A stretch of 64,000 nucleotides of DNA from Saccharibacillus kuerlensis DSM 22868 (GCF_000378145.1 NZ_KB899279.1:203127-267126); one strand, 5' to 3'. Positions 9,176-18,415 are shown, numbered from the stretch's first letter. The notes: generated by a model from the sequence alone, not told the origin. Numbers and translations: made by a program.

Positions 9176-9384
9176 TGTGCTAGATTGTGCAGGGTTTCTA
9201 AGTCCCTTCACGGATGTTCTCTCGAAAGAAAATCCGCTTTTTTTTGCGTACTCGCAGCATTTGGCTGCGGAACACAGCTGTAGAGCTGCATAGAGCTGCA
9301 TGGATCTGCATAGAGTCGCATCGTGTCGGCCATTCAATTCGGCCAACTCAACAAAGTCATGCGATCCTATGCGACTTCATCCAA

Positions 9385-11517
9385 TTAGCTCAGCCAATAT
9401 GACGTAAACCCATCTTCGTCCAGCCGCCGCAGCATGTACGATATCTTGCGCGCACTCTGCGGATAACGAGCCGCCGCCAGCGACTCCCGGCTGCGCCGTC
9501 CCGAGTAGACGGCTTCCGCGGAATCTTCCAGCTCACGCCAGTCGAATGCTTTGGACGCCTCGCTGCCGAGGCAGTGGCGCAGCAGATCCAGCAGCACCCT
9601 TTTGACCGAATAACGGCTTCCCTGGATGCGGGGCAGAATCTTCTGCATCAGTTGGGCATCGAAAGCTTCCGCGCGCGTCATCAGCTTAAAACGCTCGTTG
9701 TAGATCAGATAGAAGCAGATTGCGTCGCGCACCCGGAATCCGACGTGTGCTTGGATTTCTTCCAGCATTCCGTTGATCTCCGACAGTTCTTCAGCCGTCC
9801 GTTCGATCAGCTTGGCATAGTCTCCCATAGCGTCTACCAGCTGCAGATAATCGCTGCCCAGCAGATGCCGGTCCGCCAGCAGCGCTTCCTCTTCCTGCTC
9901 GGCTTCGGCATAGAGCTGCGGCAGCTGCATCAAGTCGATATGATTGAACTCGATTGTGCCGGCGCGGTCGAGAACCTTTTTGCTGAACGGATATGTGGTC
10001 TCGTCCATGTTCACTGTACCGATTACATACACATTGCCCGGAATATACAGATTGCCGTATTCTTCGCGGTCTTCCCGACGATCGAACATCGATTCCGGCA
10101 GCAGCGGCTGCGTCACGATCTCCCCGAGCGGGTGCGCCAGACGCTGCGGATCGGTCGAATGCCCGCGATCGGCAGGACCTGTGAGTCCTGCCAATCCTGC
10201 GGGATCGGCCGTCCTGTCTTTCCGTCCGATCGATCGCCGGCGTGTCTCCATCAAGCTCAGCACATCGCTAAAGTAATGCTCAACCCGTGCCAGATTCATC
10301 TCATCCAGCACGATAAAATAAGGCTTGTCGGCATTGCCCGGACGTGATGCTTCCTTCAACGCCAGCGTCAGCGGTCCAGGCTTGAAGACACCGGACAGGT
10401 CCCTATAGCCGATCAGATCGGCGGGATCGCTCCAGTCCGGACGCACCGGAATAAGCGTAAACTGCCCGTTGTCCGGCGCCGCGCCGAGCGCTTCCGCAAA
10501 CAGCCGCGCAAGCTGCGTCTTGCCCGTACCAGATATGCCCGCGAGGATCACAAACGGACGGGTCTTGAGGGACAGATAGAAATGCTCCACCAATCCATCG
10601 GGGAATGAAAAGCCCCGCTGCCGGATGTAAGCCGACACACCGGCTATCGCGGCGCGAACTTCGTCGTCGGGAATATGCGGTGGAGCCGGTTCAGCAGGAG
10701 AAAGTGCCGCTGAATCTTCATCTGACCGCCCGTCTTCGGCCTGCGGGGGAGCGACCAAGTATTCGGCGCCAGTCTCCGCAATAATGAAATGCGAAGGACG
10801 CATCTCTTGGCCGCCCAGGGGGCGCAGCTCCAGCCGATACGTAAACGGCGTATCCGTGCGGTACAAATAGAGATATTCGGCGCGGTCTTCACGCGGCAGA
10901 TATGCATCCGGCGTATCGAACGGGCTGCGGACGGCGCCCTTATCCGGCGCTGTGCCGCGCGGCGGAATACGGCGGCTGCCGGAAGCTGTATTCCCGGCGG
11001 CACCCGCCTGTGCCTGGCCGGTCGGCATCTGGCTGGTCTGCGTCTGACCTGTCTGCGTCTGACCTGCCTCTGCCGCAGCGGCATAGACGCCGGCCGGGCC
11101 GTATTCGCGGTTCTGCACGCGGGTACCGTTCTGGCGATTCGCTTGATCGACAAAACGAGCCGCCCATTCCTTCACTTCCAAATAAGTGGAGGAGAAGACC
11201 GACAGCAGGAACTGCTTCAACTCCTTGTTGGAGTCGTAGCGAACTTCAAGCGAGGATTTGCCGCTCGGCACAGCGATACGCCAGTGCTCCAAGCGGGCCT
11301 CGTAGGTGGCGTACACGCCGCCGTTTTCGTGCAACAGACGGATCGGCCGGCTCTCGCCAATTGCCGGAAGAGAACCGCCGCATGCTTCTATGAAATCCGG
11401 GTAGAAATCGGCCGGAATCTCGAAGCCGTGCCCGAACAGAAATCCGTCGACCTGTTTGCGCGCGATCAGGCCGGGGATGCGATCATCTTTCCACCAGCTT
11501 CCGTTTTGTTTGATCAT
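9385..11517 (-). CDS. McrB-like AAA+ ATPase/GTPase
   Basis: 710 residues. An N-terminal MrcB-like recognition region (about 1-135) is followed by a flexible repeat linker (GQTQT units, about 150-175, DNA 10993-11070). The AAA+ motor has Walker A GISGTGKT (327-334), Walker B FIVLDEMN (401-408), the McrB-type segment VNMDETTYPFSKKVLDRA (502-519) and a helical C-terminus. In McrBC-type systems such a motor drives a separate nuclease on modified or foreign DNA; here the DUF2357 nuclease at 4822-7005 is the likely partner. GGAGGA precedes the ATG. The two genes are split by the photolyase and a long repeat region, so co-transcription is uncertain. Confidence 0.82.
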   Translation of the reverse strand: MIKQNGSWWKDDRIPGLIARKQVDGFLFGHGFEIPADFYPDFIEACGGSLPAIGESRPIRLLHENGGVYATYEARLEHWRIAVPSGKSSLEVRYDSNKELKQFLLSVFSSTYLEVKEWAARFVDQANRQNGTRVQNREYGPAGVYAAAAEAGQTQTGQTQTSQMPTGQAQAGAAGNTASGSRRIPPRGTAPDKGAVRSPFDTPDAYLPREDRAEYLYLYRTDTPFTYRLELRPLGGQEMRPSHFIIAETGAEYLVAPPQAEDGRSDEDSAALSPAEPAPPHIPDDEVRAAIAGVSAYIRQRGFSFPDGLVEHFYLSLKTRPFVILAGISGTGKTQLARLFAEALGAAPDNGQFTLIPVRPDWSDPADLIGYRDLSGVFKPGPLTLALKEASRPGNADKPYFIVLDEMNLARVEHYFSDVLSLMETRRRSIGRKDRTADPAGLAGLTGPADRGHSTDPQRLAHPLGEIVTQPLLPESMFDRREDREEYGNLYIPGNVYVIGTVNMDETTYPFSKKVLDRAGTIEFNHIDLMQLPQLYAEAEQEEEALLADRHLLGSDYLQLVDAMGDYAKLIERTAEELSEINGMLEEIQAHVGFRVRDAICFYLIYNERFKLMTRAEAFDAQLMQKILPRIQGSRYSVKRVLLDLLRHCLGSEASKAFDWRELEDSAEAVYSGRRSRESLAAARYPQSARKISYMLRRLDEDGFTSYWLS

Positions 11518-11771
11518 GATGACGTACTCCTCCGTTACAGATCGTCGGGCATCAGCCCGGATTTCTTCGATGAGTTTCTTCTATAGATCACATTATATCT
11601 AAGAACGCATATGATATCTAAGAACGTAGCAGCTTGTCTGACTCAAGCAGTCGGTTTACATTCGCTTGAATCGCACACTTTTTAAGTGGAAATCAAGCGG
11701 GCTAAACCGAACATTTATATAAAACAAACCGGTATCGATAAACACTCTTATAAAGGTTATACCCAAACAGC

Positions 11772-11808
11772 AAAAAGCCGCTCCCTGAAACGAAGGGAAC
11801 AGCTTCTT
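11772..11808 (-). terminator. Possible second terminator downstream of peptide importer
   Basis: Imperfect stem AAGCCGCTCCCT / AGGGAACAGCTT with a short T-run on the minus strand. Together with the next hairpin it could end the importer transcript. The rest of 11518-11771 shows no gene. Confidence 0.5.
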
Positions 11809-11845
11809 GATGCACACGGATAAACAGCTTTATTAACGAATAGAC

Positions 11846-11890
11846 AAAAAAGGCTGCCCGGCACGCCTTTGGCGTTCCGGACAACCTTTT
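11846..11890 (-). terminator. Intrinsic terminator of the peptide importer operon
   Basis: Long imperfect stem AAAGGCTGCCCGGCACGCC / GGCGTTCCGGACAACCTTT with six T after it on the minus strand, 28 bases beyond the permease stop. Confidence 0.8.
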
Positions 11891-11916
11891 CTTGTGCGGC
11901 ACCTTTCTTATGCGGC
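11884..11916 (-). repeat. 16/17-bp duplication at the end of the permease gene
   Basis: ACCTTTTCTTGTGCGGC (11884-11900) and ACCTTTCTTATGCGGC (11901-11916) lie head-to-tail just after the permease stop codon. Confidence 0.6.
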
Positions 11917-11917
11917 A

Positions 11918-12826
11918 TTATCTGCCCTTCATCTTCGGATCGAACGTATCGCGCAGTCCGTCGCCCATCAGGTTAAAGCCGAGCGACGTCAGCAGAATAC
12001 ACAGGCCCGGAAAAATGACGGTCCACGGCGCGGTCTGGAGGAACTGCCGGGAATCGGACAGCATCTTGCCCCATTCCGGCTCCGGCGGCTGGGCGCCGAG
12101 CCCCAGGAAACCGAGTCCCGCCGCTTCAATGATCGCTGTCGCAACCCCCAGTGTTCCCTGGACAATGATCGGCGTCAGACTGTTCGGCAGAATATGCTTG
12201 AACAGAATACGGCTGTCGTTCGCGCCAAGCGCACGCGCCGCCGTAATGAATTCCTCCTGCCGCAGAGACAACACCCTTGAACGGACCAGCCGACCGTAGG
12301 TGGGAATGTTGACGATCGCGATCGCATACAAGGCGTTTTGCAGCGACGGACCGAGAATAGCTACGATGGCGATGGCCAACAGAATACCCGGGAAGGCCAG
12401 CAAAATATCGAATACGCGTGAAATGATCATATCCACCCATTTGCCGTAAAACCCGGCGACGATACCGAGCAGCGTGCCGATCACGATCGAACCGACAACC
12501 GACAGGAAGCCGACCCAGAGCGAGATACGTGCACCGTAGATCACGCGGCTGAACACGTCACGGCCCAGATCATCGGTTCCGAACCAATGCTCGCCGGACG
12601 GCGGCTGCAGACGGTCGGACAGCACCTGTGCCTTGTAATCGAACGGCATGATCAGCGGCGCGGCCAGTGCCAGCAGCACGAAGAAGACCACGAGACTCAG
12701 ACCGACGACAGCCGTTTTGTTACGTACAAACGATCGGGCTGCTTCCCGCCAGGGGCCGGGCTGCACTTTTTTGTTCGCCAGATTTTCGGACGGACGAATA
12801 TCGGCTTTCAGGAATGCATCGCTCAT
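11918..12826 (-). CDS. Peptide ABC transporter permease, DppC/OppC type
   Basis: 302 residues. Cytoplasmic N-terminus, one membrane segment near residues 38-60, then the GTDDLGRDVFSRVIYGAR signature of the OppC/DppC group and five further membrane segments. The EAA coupling loop is near ARALGANDSRILFKHILPNS. It pairs with the DppB-type permease nine bases upstream and the binding protein at 14032. No ATPase gene follows; the next gene is the unrelated McrB-like gene. The ATPase must be encoded elsewhere or shared. Confidence 0.92.
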   Translation of the reverse strand: MSDAFLKADIRPSENLANKKVQPGPWREAARSFVRNKTAVVGLSLVVFFVLLALAAPLIMPFDYKAQVLSDRLQPPSGEHWFGTDDLGRDVFSRVIYGARISLWVGFLSVVGSIVIGTLLGIVAGFYGKWVDMIISRVFDILLAFPGILLAIAIVAILGPSLQNALYAIAIVNIPTYGRLVRSRVLSLRQEEFITAARALGANDSRILFKHILPNSLTPIIVQGTLGVATAIIEAAGLGFLGLGAQPPEPEWGKMLSDSRQFLQTAPWTVIFPGLCILLTSLGFNLMGDGLRDTFDPKMKGR

Positions 12827-12836
12827 ACTATTCCCC

Positions 12837-13841
12837 CTATTTATACTGGATCCGCGGATCGAACACGACGTACAGCAGATCCACCAGCAGATTGATTAAG
12901 ACGAAGATGACCGCGACAATCAGAATGCCGGATTGAATGACCGGATAATCCCGATTGCTGATCGCTTCGAAAATGTATCGTCCTACACCCGGCCAAGCGA
13001 AAATCGTTTCAGTCAGCACCGCACCGCCAAGCAGCGCGCCTGTCTGAAGACCGATAACCGTCAGCACCGGGATAAACGAATTTTTGAGCGCATGCCGGTA
13101 CACGACGGCAAACTGCGACAGCCCTTTTGCCCGCGCCGTGCGCACATAATCGAGCTGCATCACTTCCAGCATGCTGGAACGTGTCATCCGCGCGATGACC
13201 GCCATCGGAATCGTGCCGAGCGCGATCGCCGGCAGCACCAAATGTTTCGTGACCGTCCAGAGCTGCGCGAACTGTCCCTGAATGATTGCGTCGAGCACGT
13301 AGAAGCCGGTGACCGCCTCCATCGGATCGCGCGCGTTCATCCGACCGCTCGAAGGCAGCCAGCGCAGCTCATTGGCGAAGATCCACTGCTCCATCAGACC
13401 GAGCCAGAATACCGGCATCGAGACGCCGAGCAGCGCAATCAGCATACTGACGTAGTCGAACCATGAATTGTGCTTCCATGCGCTGATAATTCCCGCGTTA
13501 ACGCCAATGAGTACGGCAAACAGCATACTCGCCATCGTCAGCTCGAACGTCGCCGCCAGATACGGTCCGATCTCCTGTGAGATCGGTGCGCGTGTACGGA
13601 TCGAGTTCCCCAGATCGCCGCTCAGCAGATCACCTAGATAACTGAAATACTGCTGCAGCCACGGCTTGTCGAGTCCCAACTGATCGCGCAGTGCCTGCTT
13701 GGACTGCTCAGTCGCTTTTTCCCCCAGAATCGTATCCGCCGGATCGCCCGGTATGGCATGAATGATCGAAAAAACGATCAGCGTCATGCCCAGCAGTACC
13801 GGAACAAGCACCAGCATTCTTTTGAATATGTAAGAACTCAT
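12837..13841 (-). CDS. Peptide ABC transporter permease, DppB/OppB type
   Basis: 334 residues with the usual first segment (LVPVLLGMTLIVFSIIHAIPGDPA), six predicted membrane segments and the EAA loop YVRTARAKGLSQFAVVYRHALKNS. It forms the membrane pore with the DppC-type protein encoded right after it. The gene sits between the binding-protein gene (190-base gap with a hairpin) and the second permease gene. Confidence 0.92.
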   Translation of the reverse strand: MSSYIFKRMLVLVPVLLGMTLIVFSIIHAIPGDPADTILGEKATEQSKQALRDQLGLDKPWLQQYFSYLGDLLSGDLGNSIRTRAPISQEIGPYLAATFELTMASMLFAVLIGVNAGIISAWKHNSWFDYVSMLIALLGVSMPVFWLGLMEQWIFANELRWLPSSGRMNARDPMEAVTGFYVLDAIIQGQFAQLWTVTKHLVLPAIALGTIPMAVIARMTRSSMLEVMQLDYVRTARAKGLSQFAVVYRHALKNSFIPVLTVIGLQTGALLGGAVLTETIFAWPGVGRYIFEAISNRDYPVIQSGILIVAVIFVLINLLVDLLYVVFDPRIQYK

Positions 13842-13894
13842 TGTCTATCACCCGCCGTAGGTTTGGTACGGGTAGCCCCGTTGGTACAAAGGAC

Positions 13895-13934
13895 GGCCCG
13901 AAAGTCCGCCGCAGAGCGGCGTCCCTCTCGGGCC
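13895..13934 (-). other. Stable intercistronic hairpin
   Basis: GGCCCGA / TCGGGCC outer arms enclose a second GCCGC / GCGGC stem. There is no T-run, so it is more likely an mRNA-stabilising element that raises binding protein over permease than a terminator. Confidence 0.6.
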
Positions 13935-13947
13935 GAAGAAAACCTTT

Positions 13948-14048
13948 TTACTGCTGGATTGAACTTACCTTTGGACCGAAATTACTATTAACTCAAATTA
14001 CTGTTGAATCTAAATTACTCTCGGATCGAAATTACTGTTGGATCGAAA
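13948..14048 (-). repeat. Six 17-bp copies of the binding-protein gene 3' end
   Basis: Starts at 14032, 14015, 13998, 13982, 13965 and 13948. Read on the minus strand the unit is TTTCGATCCAACAGTAA, the last codons plus the stop of the binding-protein gene; each following copy also ends in TAA. One unit is 16 bases. The array fills the space between the stop codon and the intercistronic hairpin. Confidence 0.9.
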
Positions 14049-15696
14049 TCTCCGCATAAGGTTCTGAACCTGTCGGAGACGGTACATACCCTTGCACCTT
14101 GTTGGAAGCGGCCAGCAGCGGTGTGGAATGCACGAGCGGCACCCAAGGCGCATCTTCGTGCACGATGACCTGCGCTTCTTCGTACAGCTTGGTCCGCTCG
14201 TCCTGATCCGTCTCCTGCTGCGCCTTTACCAGCACCTCATGCAGCGGATCGCTGGCATATTGGCTGTAGTTGTTGCCGCCGATGGAATCCTTGTCGAGCA
14301 GCGGGTAGAAGAAGTTGTCCGGGTCGCCGTTGTCTCCCGTCCAGCCGATGATGAACAGATCGTCCTTCTCGCCCTTGCTCAAATCGTCCAGGTAAGTCGC
14401 CCATTCCGGCGATTCGATATTGACCGTTACGCCGATCTGCGCGAAGCTCGCTTGAATCACTTCGGCGACCTTCCGGCCGTCCGGCATGTACGGACGGGAT
14501 ACCGGCATCGCGTAGAACGTCAGCGGCTGCTCGATTCCGTTGGCGTATCCGGCATCGGCCAGCAGCTGCTTGGCTTTCTCCAGATCGTAAGGATAGTCTT
14601 CGATGCTGTCGTTGTAGCCCCACAGCGACGGCGGGATCGGGTTCTTGGCCGGCTCCGCTTGTCCTGCGAAGAAGGCGTCGACGATGCCCTGTTTGTCGAC
14701 TGCATGACTCAGCGCAATACGTACGGCCGGATCGTCGAACGGCTTCTTGGTTACGTTGAAGCCCAGGTAAGCGACGTTGAACGGAGGGCGGTTGAACTTC
14801 TGCAGATCCGGGTTGCTCTCCAGCGTCGCCAGATCGTCGGGACTGAGATCTTCCATGAAGTCGATCTCGCCGTTCTGGAGAGCGTTGAAGCGTGCCGTGT
14901 TGTCCGGGATCGAGCGGACAATGACTGTATCAACCTTCGGCAGTCCTTCCTGCCAATACTCCGGGTTCTTGTCGAGCGTAATCGAATCGCTGCGTTTCCA
15001 TTCCTTGAACACGAATGGACCGGTTCCGATTGGGTTTGCTTTGAAGTCCGCACCCGATTCCTGAATGGCCGTCGGACTGGCAATCGAGAACGCAGGCATC
15101 GCCAGGTTCTGCAGGAACGGTGCCTGCGGCTGATTCAGCTCGAATACGACCGTCGAAGCGTCCTGCGCCGTTACACTCTTAATGACACGCGCTTCCGCAG
15201 GACCGAACATGGAATCGTAGTAATCAAACGAATCGCCTTCGAACTTGAACTCACTCTCCGGGTCGTTCCAGCGGTTGAAATTGAAGACGACCGCATCAGC
15301 ATCAAAATCCGTCCCATCATGAAACTTAACGCCCTGCCGCAGCTTGAACGTATACGTCAGTCCGTCTTCGGAGATTTCCCAACTTTCGGCCAGTGCAGGT
15401 TCAACTTCAGTCGTACCGGCTTTGTAAGCGAGCAGCGGATCGAATACCTGCTGAGCAATCTTCAGCGATTCGCCATCGGTTACAATCGCCGGATCAAGTG
15501 CCGCAGAATCTCCGCCGCGCCCTACAATCAAGGTGCCGCCGCTGCCGCCTTCGGCAGTCGTTCCCGATGCAGCAGGTTCAGCGCCTGTATTGTTGGAAGC
15601 TGCCGGTTCGGCTGTACCTCCTCCTCCACCGCAAGCTGCCAAAATAAGCACCAGTGACAGCATCATCGTAAACAGGAATCCTAATCTTTTTCGCAT
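14032..15696 (-). CDS. Peptide ABC transporter substrate-binding lipoprotein (SBP_bac_5)
   Basis: 554 residues from the ATG at 15694-15696, preceded by GAGGGGAG; the frame is open further upstream to 15798 but without a ribosome binding site. A signal peptide ends in the lipobox LAAC (Cys22), then a low-complexity GGGG/AAS spacer and a family 5 binding domain (RQGVKFHDGTDFDADAVVFNF, NPIGTGPFVFKEW). It would capture oligopeptides or similar solutes outside the membrane and deliver them to the DppB/DppC-like permeases. Its 3' end is repeated six times downstream. Confidence 0.93.
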   Translation of the reverse strand: MRKRLGFLFTMMLSLVLILAACGGGGGTAEPAASNNTGAEPAASGTTAEGGSGGTLIVGRGGDSAALDPAIVTDGESLKIAQQVFDPLLAYKAGTTEVEPALAESWEISEDGLTYTFKLRQGVKFHDGTDFDADAVVFNFNRWNDPESEFKFEGDSFDYYDSMFGPAEARVIKSVTAQDASTVVFELNQPQAPFLQNLAMPAFSIASPTAIQESGADFKANPIGTGPFVFKEWKRSDSITLDKNPEYWQEGLPKVDTVIVRSIPDNTARFNALQNGEIDFMEDLSPDDLATLESNPDLQKFNRPPFNVAYLGFNVTKKPFDDPAVRIALSHAVDKQGIVDAFFAGQAEPAKNPIPPSLWGYNDSIEDYPYDLEKAKQLLADAGYANGIEQPLTFYAMPVSRPYMPDGRKVAEVIQASFAQIGVTVNIESPEWATYLDDLSKGEKDDLFIIGWTGDNGDPDNFFYPLLDKDSIGGNNYSQYASDPLHEVLVKAQQETDQDERTKLYEEAQVIVHEDAPWVPLVHSTPLLAASNKVQGYVPSPTGSEPYAEISIQQ

Positions 15697-16196
15697 AAAT
15701 CGTACACTCCCCTCAAGATCGCATTCTGCCCGTACACGGAGCCCAGCTGAGTCCAACATGTTACAACAGTTATGTATATTGGCTTGTTTATCACTCATTG
15801 GCTTCGGTCCGAGTGATTATACCTTACATAAATATGATCAATTTCGCAATATGTATTTCTAAGTATCTAGTTTTGTGTAATTTTAATTAACATATATAGT
15901 TGGTTTGTCTGTGAAATATTTTTCATCTATAAGTGCAGTTTCAAGCATAAATCGAAACGTTTGGAAAGCTTTTCGCTTTTTTATTGACTATCGATTAAAT
16001 AAGACCTGGCCGCAGTTCTTTTATGCCTAATGCTCCTGTTTCGCTCCCTTTCCACTCCTCAACTCTTTGTCCTCTCCTTTCCACAAACAGGATTTATTTT
16101 CTAATGCAAGGCAACTTTCTCCCCGTCTATCCCGTTCAATTGGAGACTTGGATCTATACAAAAAAGAGCTTCTTCTATCCAAAGGGGGCATTTTCC

Positions 16197-16898
16197 ATGC
16201 CAAAAATCAAAAAAAGTCATCGGATATTTCTGCTCATTTTCGCCGCTGTCCTGCTGACTGCCACCACCTTATTTATTGCGCTGCAGTTCAAACTTCACGG
16301 ATTGGAGCGCGACATGCGGATCTATTTGATCGAACAGGGAGTCGCCGAAAAGGAGATTCTGCACATTGAAGCCAGACGGTCCAAGCTGCCTACGTATCCC
16401 GTTCTCGTCACCCTGTCGCACCGACCGGATCAGCCTTATATGTTTAAGCCCGACGAAGAAAAACGAGGCGAATTCGTGCTCATCGGTTCCGCTCTCCCAC
16501 CTCAGTTGATCGATCGCGAAGCGCAAACCAAGAGGTATATCGCTTATTTGCAAGCCAGAGGGTTCACCGATATCAAGCATCTTGGTACGACCGACTCGGC
16601 GCTGATGGAAAAAGGCGAAGCCGTCTGGGAGCTTGCGCAGCAGTATTGGACGGTTCCGGAAGCCAATCCGCAGTCTTTTGAAGGGCAGCGGGCGTACACG
16701 TACAAATTCAACGTGGAACATCCAACTATTCGCGAATCTCTCGGGCTGCATGCAGAAGATCGTCTGAACGCGTATCTCACCTTGATCGGCGATCAGGTTC
16801 GAATGGGGTATTTCAACGTACAATATGTCGCCGCCGAAGACCGGAAGCAGCACAAAGAAATTTTCTACACGCTGCAAGGGAAACTTCCCGCTGAGTAA
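16197..16898 (+). CDS. Membrane-anchored DUF3139-like protein
   Basis: 233 residues from the ATG at 16197, which has AAGGGGG upstream; the 58-codon extension to 16023 lacks one. One N-terminal membrane anchor (about 10-32) is followed by an extracellular part whose start (RMRIYLIEQG-like pattern, EILHIEARRSKLPTYPVLV) resembles DUF3139 proteins. The rest (to 233) is unknown. The next gene follows after 66 bases and may be co-transcribed. Confidence 0.7.
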   Translation: MPKIKKSHRIFLLIFAAVLLTATTLFIALQFKLHGLERDMRIYLIEQGVAEKEILHIEARRSKLPTYPVLVTLSHRPDQPYMFKPDEEKRGEFVLIGSALPPQLIDREAQTKRYIAYLQARGFTDIKHLGTTDSALMEKGEAVWELAQQYWTVPEANPQSFEGQRAYTYKFNVEHPTIRESLGLHAEDRLNAYLTLIGDQVRMGYFNVQYVAAEDRKQHKEIFYTLQGKLPAE

Positions 16899-16964
16899 CT
16901 TTATGGCACGGAACGCTATCTTTTTTGCTCTCATAATTCTCTTAACGAAAGCGAGGCTTCTATC

Positions 16965-17246
16965 ATGCGCAGCCAACAACTTTTTTCTGCCATACTCGTT
17001 CTGCTGATATCCGCCGCTGCCGCCTATCTCTTCTTCTCGCCTACTGTAAATTTCAGATTGTACGAATCCGAATGGCTGCCCGGATTTCTCGTCGCCCTGA
17101 CGGGTGCCGGACTCGGTATGCTGCTGCTGTTCCCGCACCGTCATCAGTCCGTTTTATGCAGGGTTGTGCTGTGGGGATCTTGGGCGGTTCTGCTGCTGTA
17201 TGTGCTGGTGCTGACTCCGTTCGCTGTGCTGCTGTTTGGTCCTTGA
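16965..17246 (+). CDS. Small three-helix membrane protein
   Basis: 93 residues, nearly all hydrophobic, with three membrane segments separated by short loops (SEWLPG, PHRHQS). The ribosome binding site is weak (GCGAGG). It is probably translated with the gene before it. Family not recognised. Confidence 0.55.
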   Translation: MRSQQLFSAILVLLISAAAAYLFFSPTVNFRLYESEWLPGFLVALTGAGLGMLLLFPHRHQSVLCRVVLWGSWAVLLLYVLVLTPFAVLLFGP

Positions 17247-17259
17247 ACGGGAAGTTGTG

Positions 17260-17465
17260 GCCGGGGCAGTCTTTTTAAAGGCCGTCTTTTTGAAGAAGGT
17301 TAGGGGCTGAGAAAACTGATATATTTGGCATAGGCTGCGGAAGGCATGGATGTGGGACACATAGGCTACAGGGTGCATGTGACGCACATATTGTATGGAC
17401 TGTACAGGAGGCATACGGGGTACGAGCTGTATAGGTACAGACTGCACGCTTCAATTTGCAGAGCT
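17260..17465. other. Gene-free stretch with decayed short repeats
   Basis: GGCAGTCTTTTTAAA and GGCCGTCTTTTTGAA are neighbours at 17265-17294, followed by loosely repeated GGCATR/ACATAGGCT words up to 17460. No supported gene. Confidence 0.5.
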
Positions 17466-17470
17466 TAACA

Positions 17471-17661
17471 ATTCTAACGAATCGTAATCACGCTATTTGC
17501 TCTCCAAAAGACTTTTACAAATTCTAACGAATCCTAGTCATGCTATTTGAGCCAAATTGGCGTTAAACACACCTGTTAGCTGTAAATAGGGATATGAGGA
17601 TTCATTAGACTTTTAAAAACACTTAAATCCGTCAAATAGCGATACTAGGATTCGTTAAAAT
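17471..17661. repeat. Family A repeat cluster 2 (forward-forward-reverse-reverse)
   Basis: Forward units at 17471-17499 and 17521-17549 (ATTCTAACGAATC...GCTATTTG), inverted units at 17584-17610 and 17634-17661. Spacing within each orientation is exactly 50 bases. Same word and layout as 8762-8952. It lies upstream of a lipoprotein gene. Confidence 0.88.
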
Positions 17662-17735
17662 CAAGGATTGTTAAATCAAGAATGAAACAGAATGAGAGAG
17701 CCGCGTTCCAGGGCATAGAAGAAGGAGACGTTACA

Positions 17736-18371
17736 ATGAATTCCAAGAACAGACTGCCGCAAAAAGCACTGCCGATCCTGCTTATGCTGAGTCTGACTGC
17801 TGCCGCTGCCGGATGCGATTCAAAGCCGGGGCCGACTGAAGCTACAGCGGCGCAGACCTCTTCCCTATACGAAGCCCCTAATATCGACCAAAGCCGGGTG
17901 AATCCTCCTCAGCCGCCGATCGACGAAAGTCCAGTGGGCTCGCCGGAGCACTGGGAATATGGAGATACGCATTCGCATCCTTATGAAGGCACGCTGGTTT
18001 CTTATGAGATGGACGGCAGCCGGTTGGTCAGTCTTGATTTCAAGCCGACTTCCGCCATTCTGACCTCGACCAATCCGGTTGATATAATCGCCATGGGCAG
18101 GGAGAAGATGAACACCGTCTCGACTTTCCCCGTTCGAGGAGACTTGGACGAACCCGGCACGCTAAATCAACGGCAGATGAAGCATCTGGTCAAAGGCGGA
18201 ACATATATCGTCAATATTGATCTATGGGTCGCAAGCCAAGACTCTTTCCTGGCTGCCCAGATCCCGAAAATATATTACGCCAAAGGCGACCAGTTCTACA
18301 GTCTCGCGGACGATTCGCCGTTTACGGATTGTACGGGAGCTTACAACGAGTGCCGCCGGCTTACTCCATAA
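17736..18371 (+). CDS. Hypothetical lipoprotein
   Basis: 211 residues from the ATG at 17736 (AAGGAGA upstream). The signal peptide ends in the lipobox AAGC (Cys27), followed by a Thr/Ala/Pro-rich spacer and a globular extracellular domain without a family I recognise. Transcribed alone; a terminator begins directly at the stop codon and the family A cluster is upstream. Confidence 0.75.
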   Translation: MNSKNRLPQKALPILLMLSLTAAAAGCDSKPGPTEATAAQTSSLYEAPNIDQSRVNPPQPPIDESPVGSPEHWEYGDTHSHPYEGTLVSYEMDGSRLVSLDFKPTSAILTSTNPVDIIAMGREKMNTVSTFPVRGDLDEPGTLNQRQMKHLVKGGTYIVNIDLWVASQDSFLAAQIPKIYYAKGDQFYSLADDSPFTDCTGAYNECRRLTP

Positions 18372-18415
18372 AAAAGAACGGCTTCTCCTGTATGTGACAG
18401 GGAGCCGTTCTTTTG
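18372..18415. terminator. Bidirectional terminator
   Basis: AAAAGAACGGCTTCTCCTGT pairs imperfectly with ACAGGGAGCCGTTCTTTT. It serves the lipoprotein gene on the plus strand and, beyond the repeat-filled 3' UTR, the FAD oxidase on the minus strand. Confidence 0.85.

Larger units (their letters stand above)
8485..9384. other. 900-base gene-free region between photolyase and McrB-like genes
   Basis: No supported gene on either strand. It holds decayed T-rich repeats next to the photolyase start (8510-8600), the family A cluster, the 45-base hairpin array and a 10-11 base repeat of the type ATGCAGMTCT at 9285-9325, downstream of the McrB-like stop. Confidence 0.7.

Noticed and set aside
14092-15657. 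521-codon open frame opposite the peptide-binding protein
   Set aside because: Shadow frame rich in Arg/Leu; the opposite strand codes a recognisable lipoprotein.
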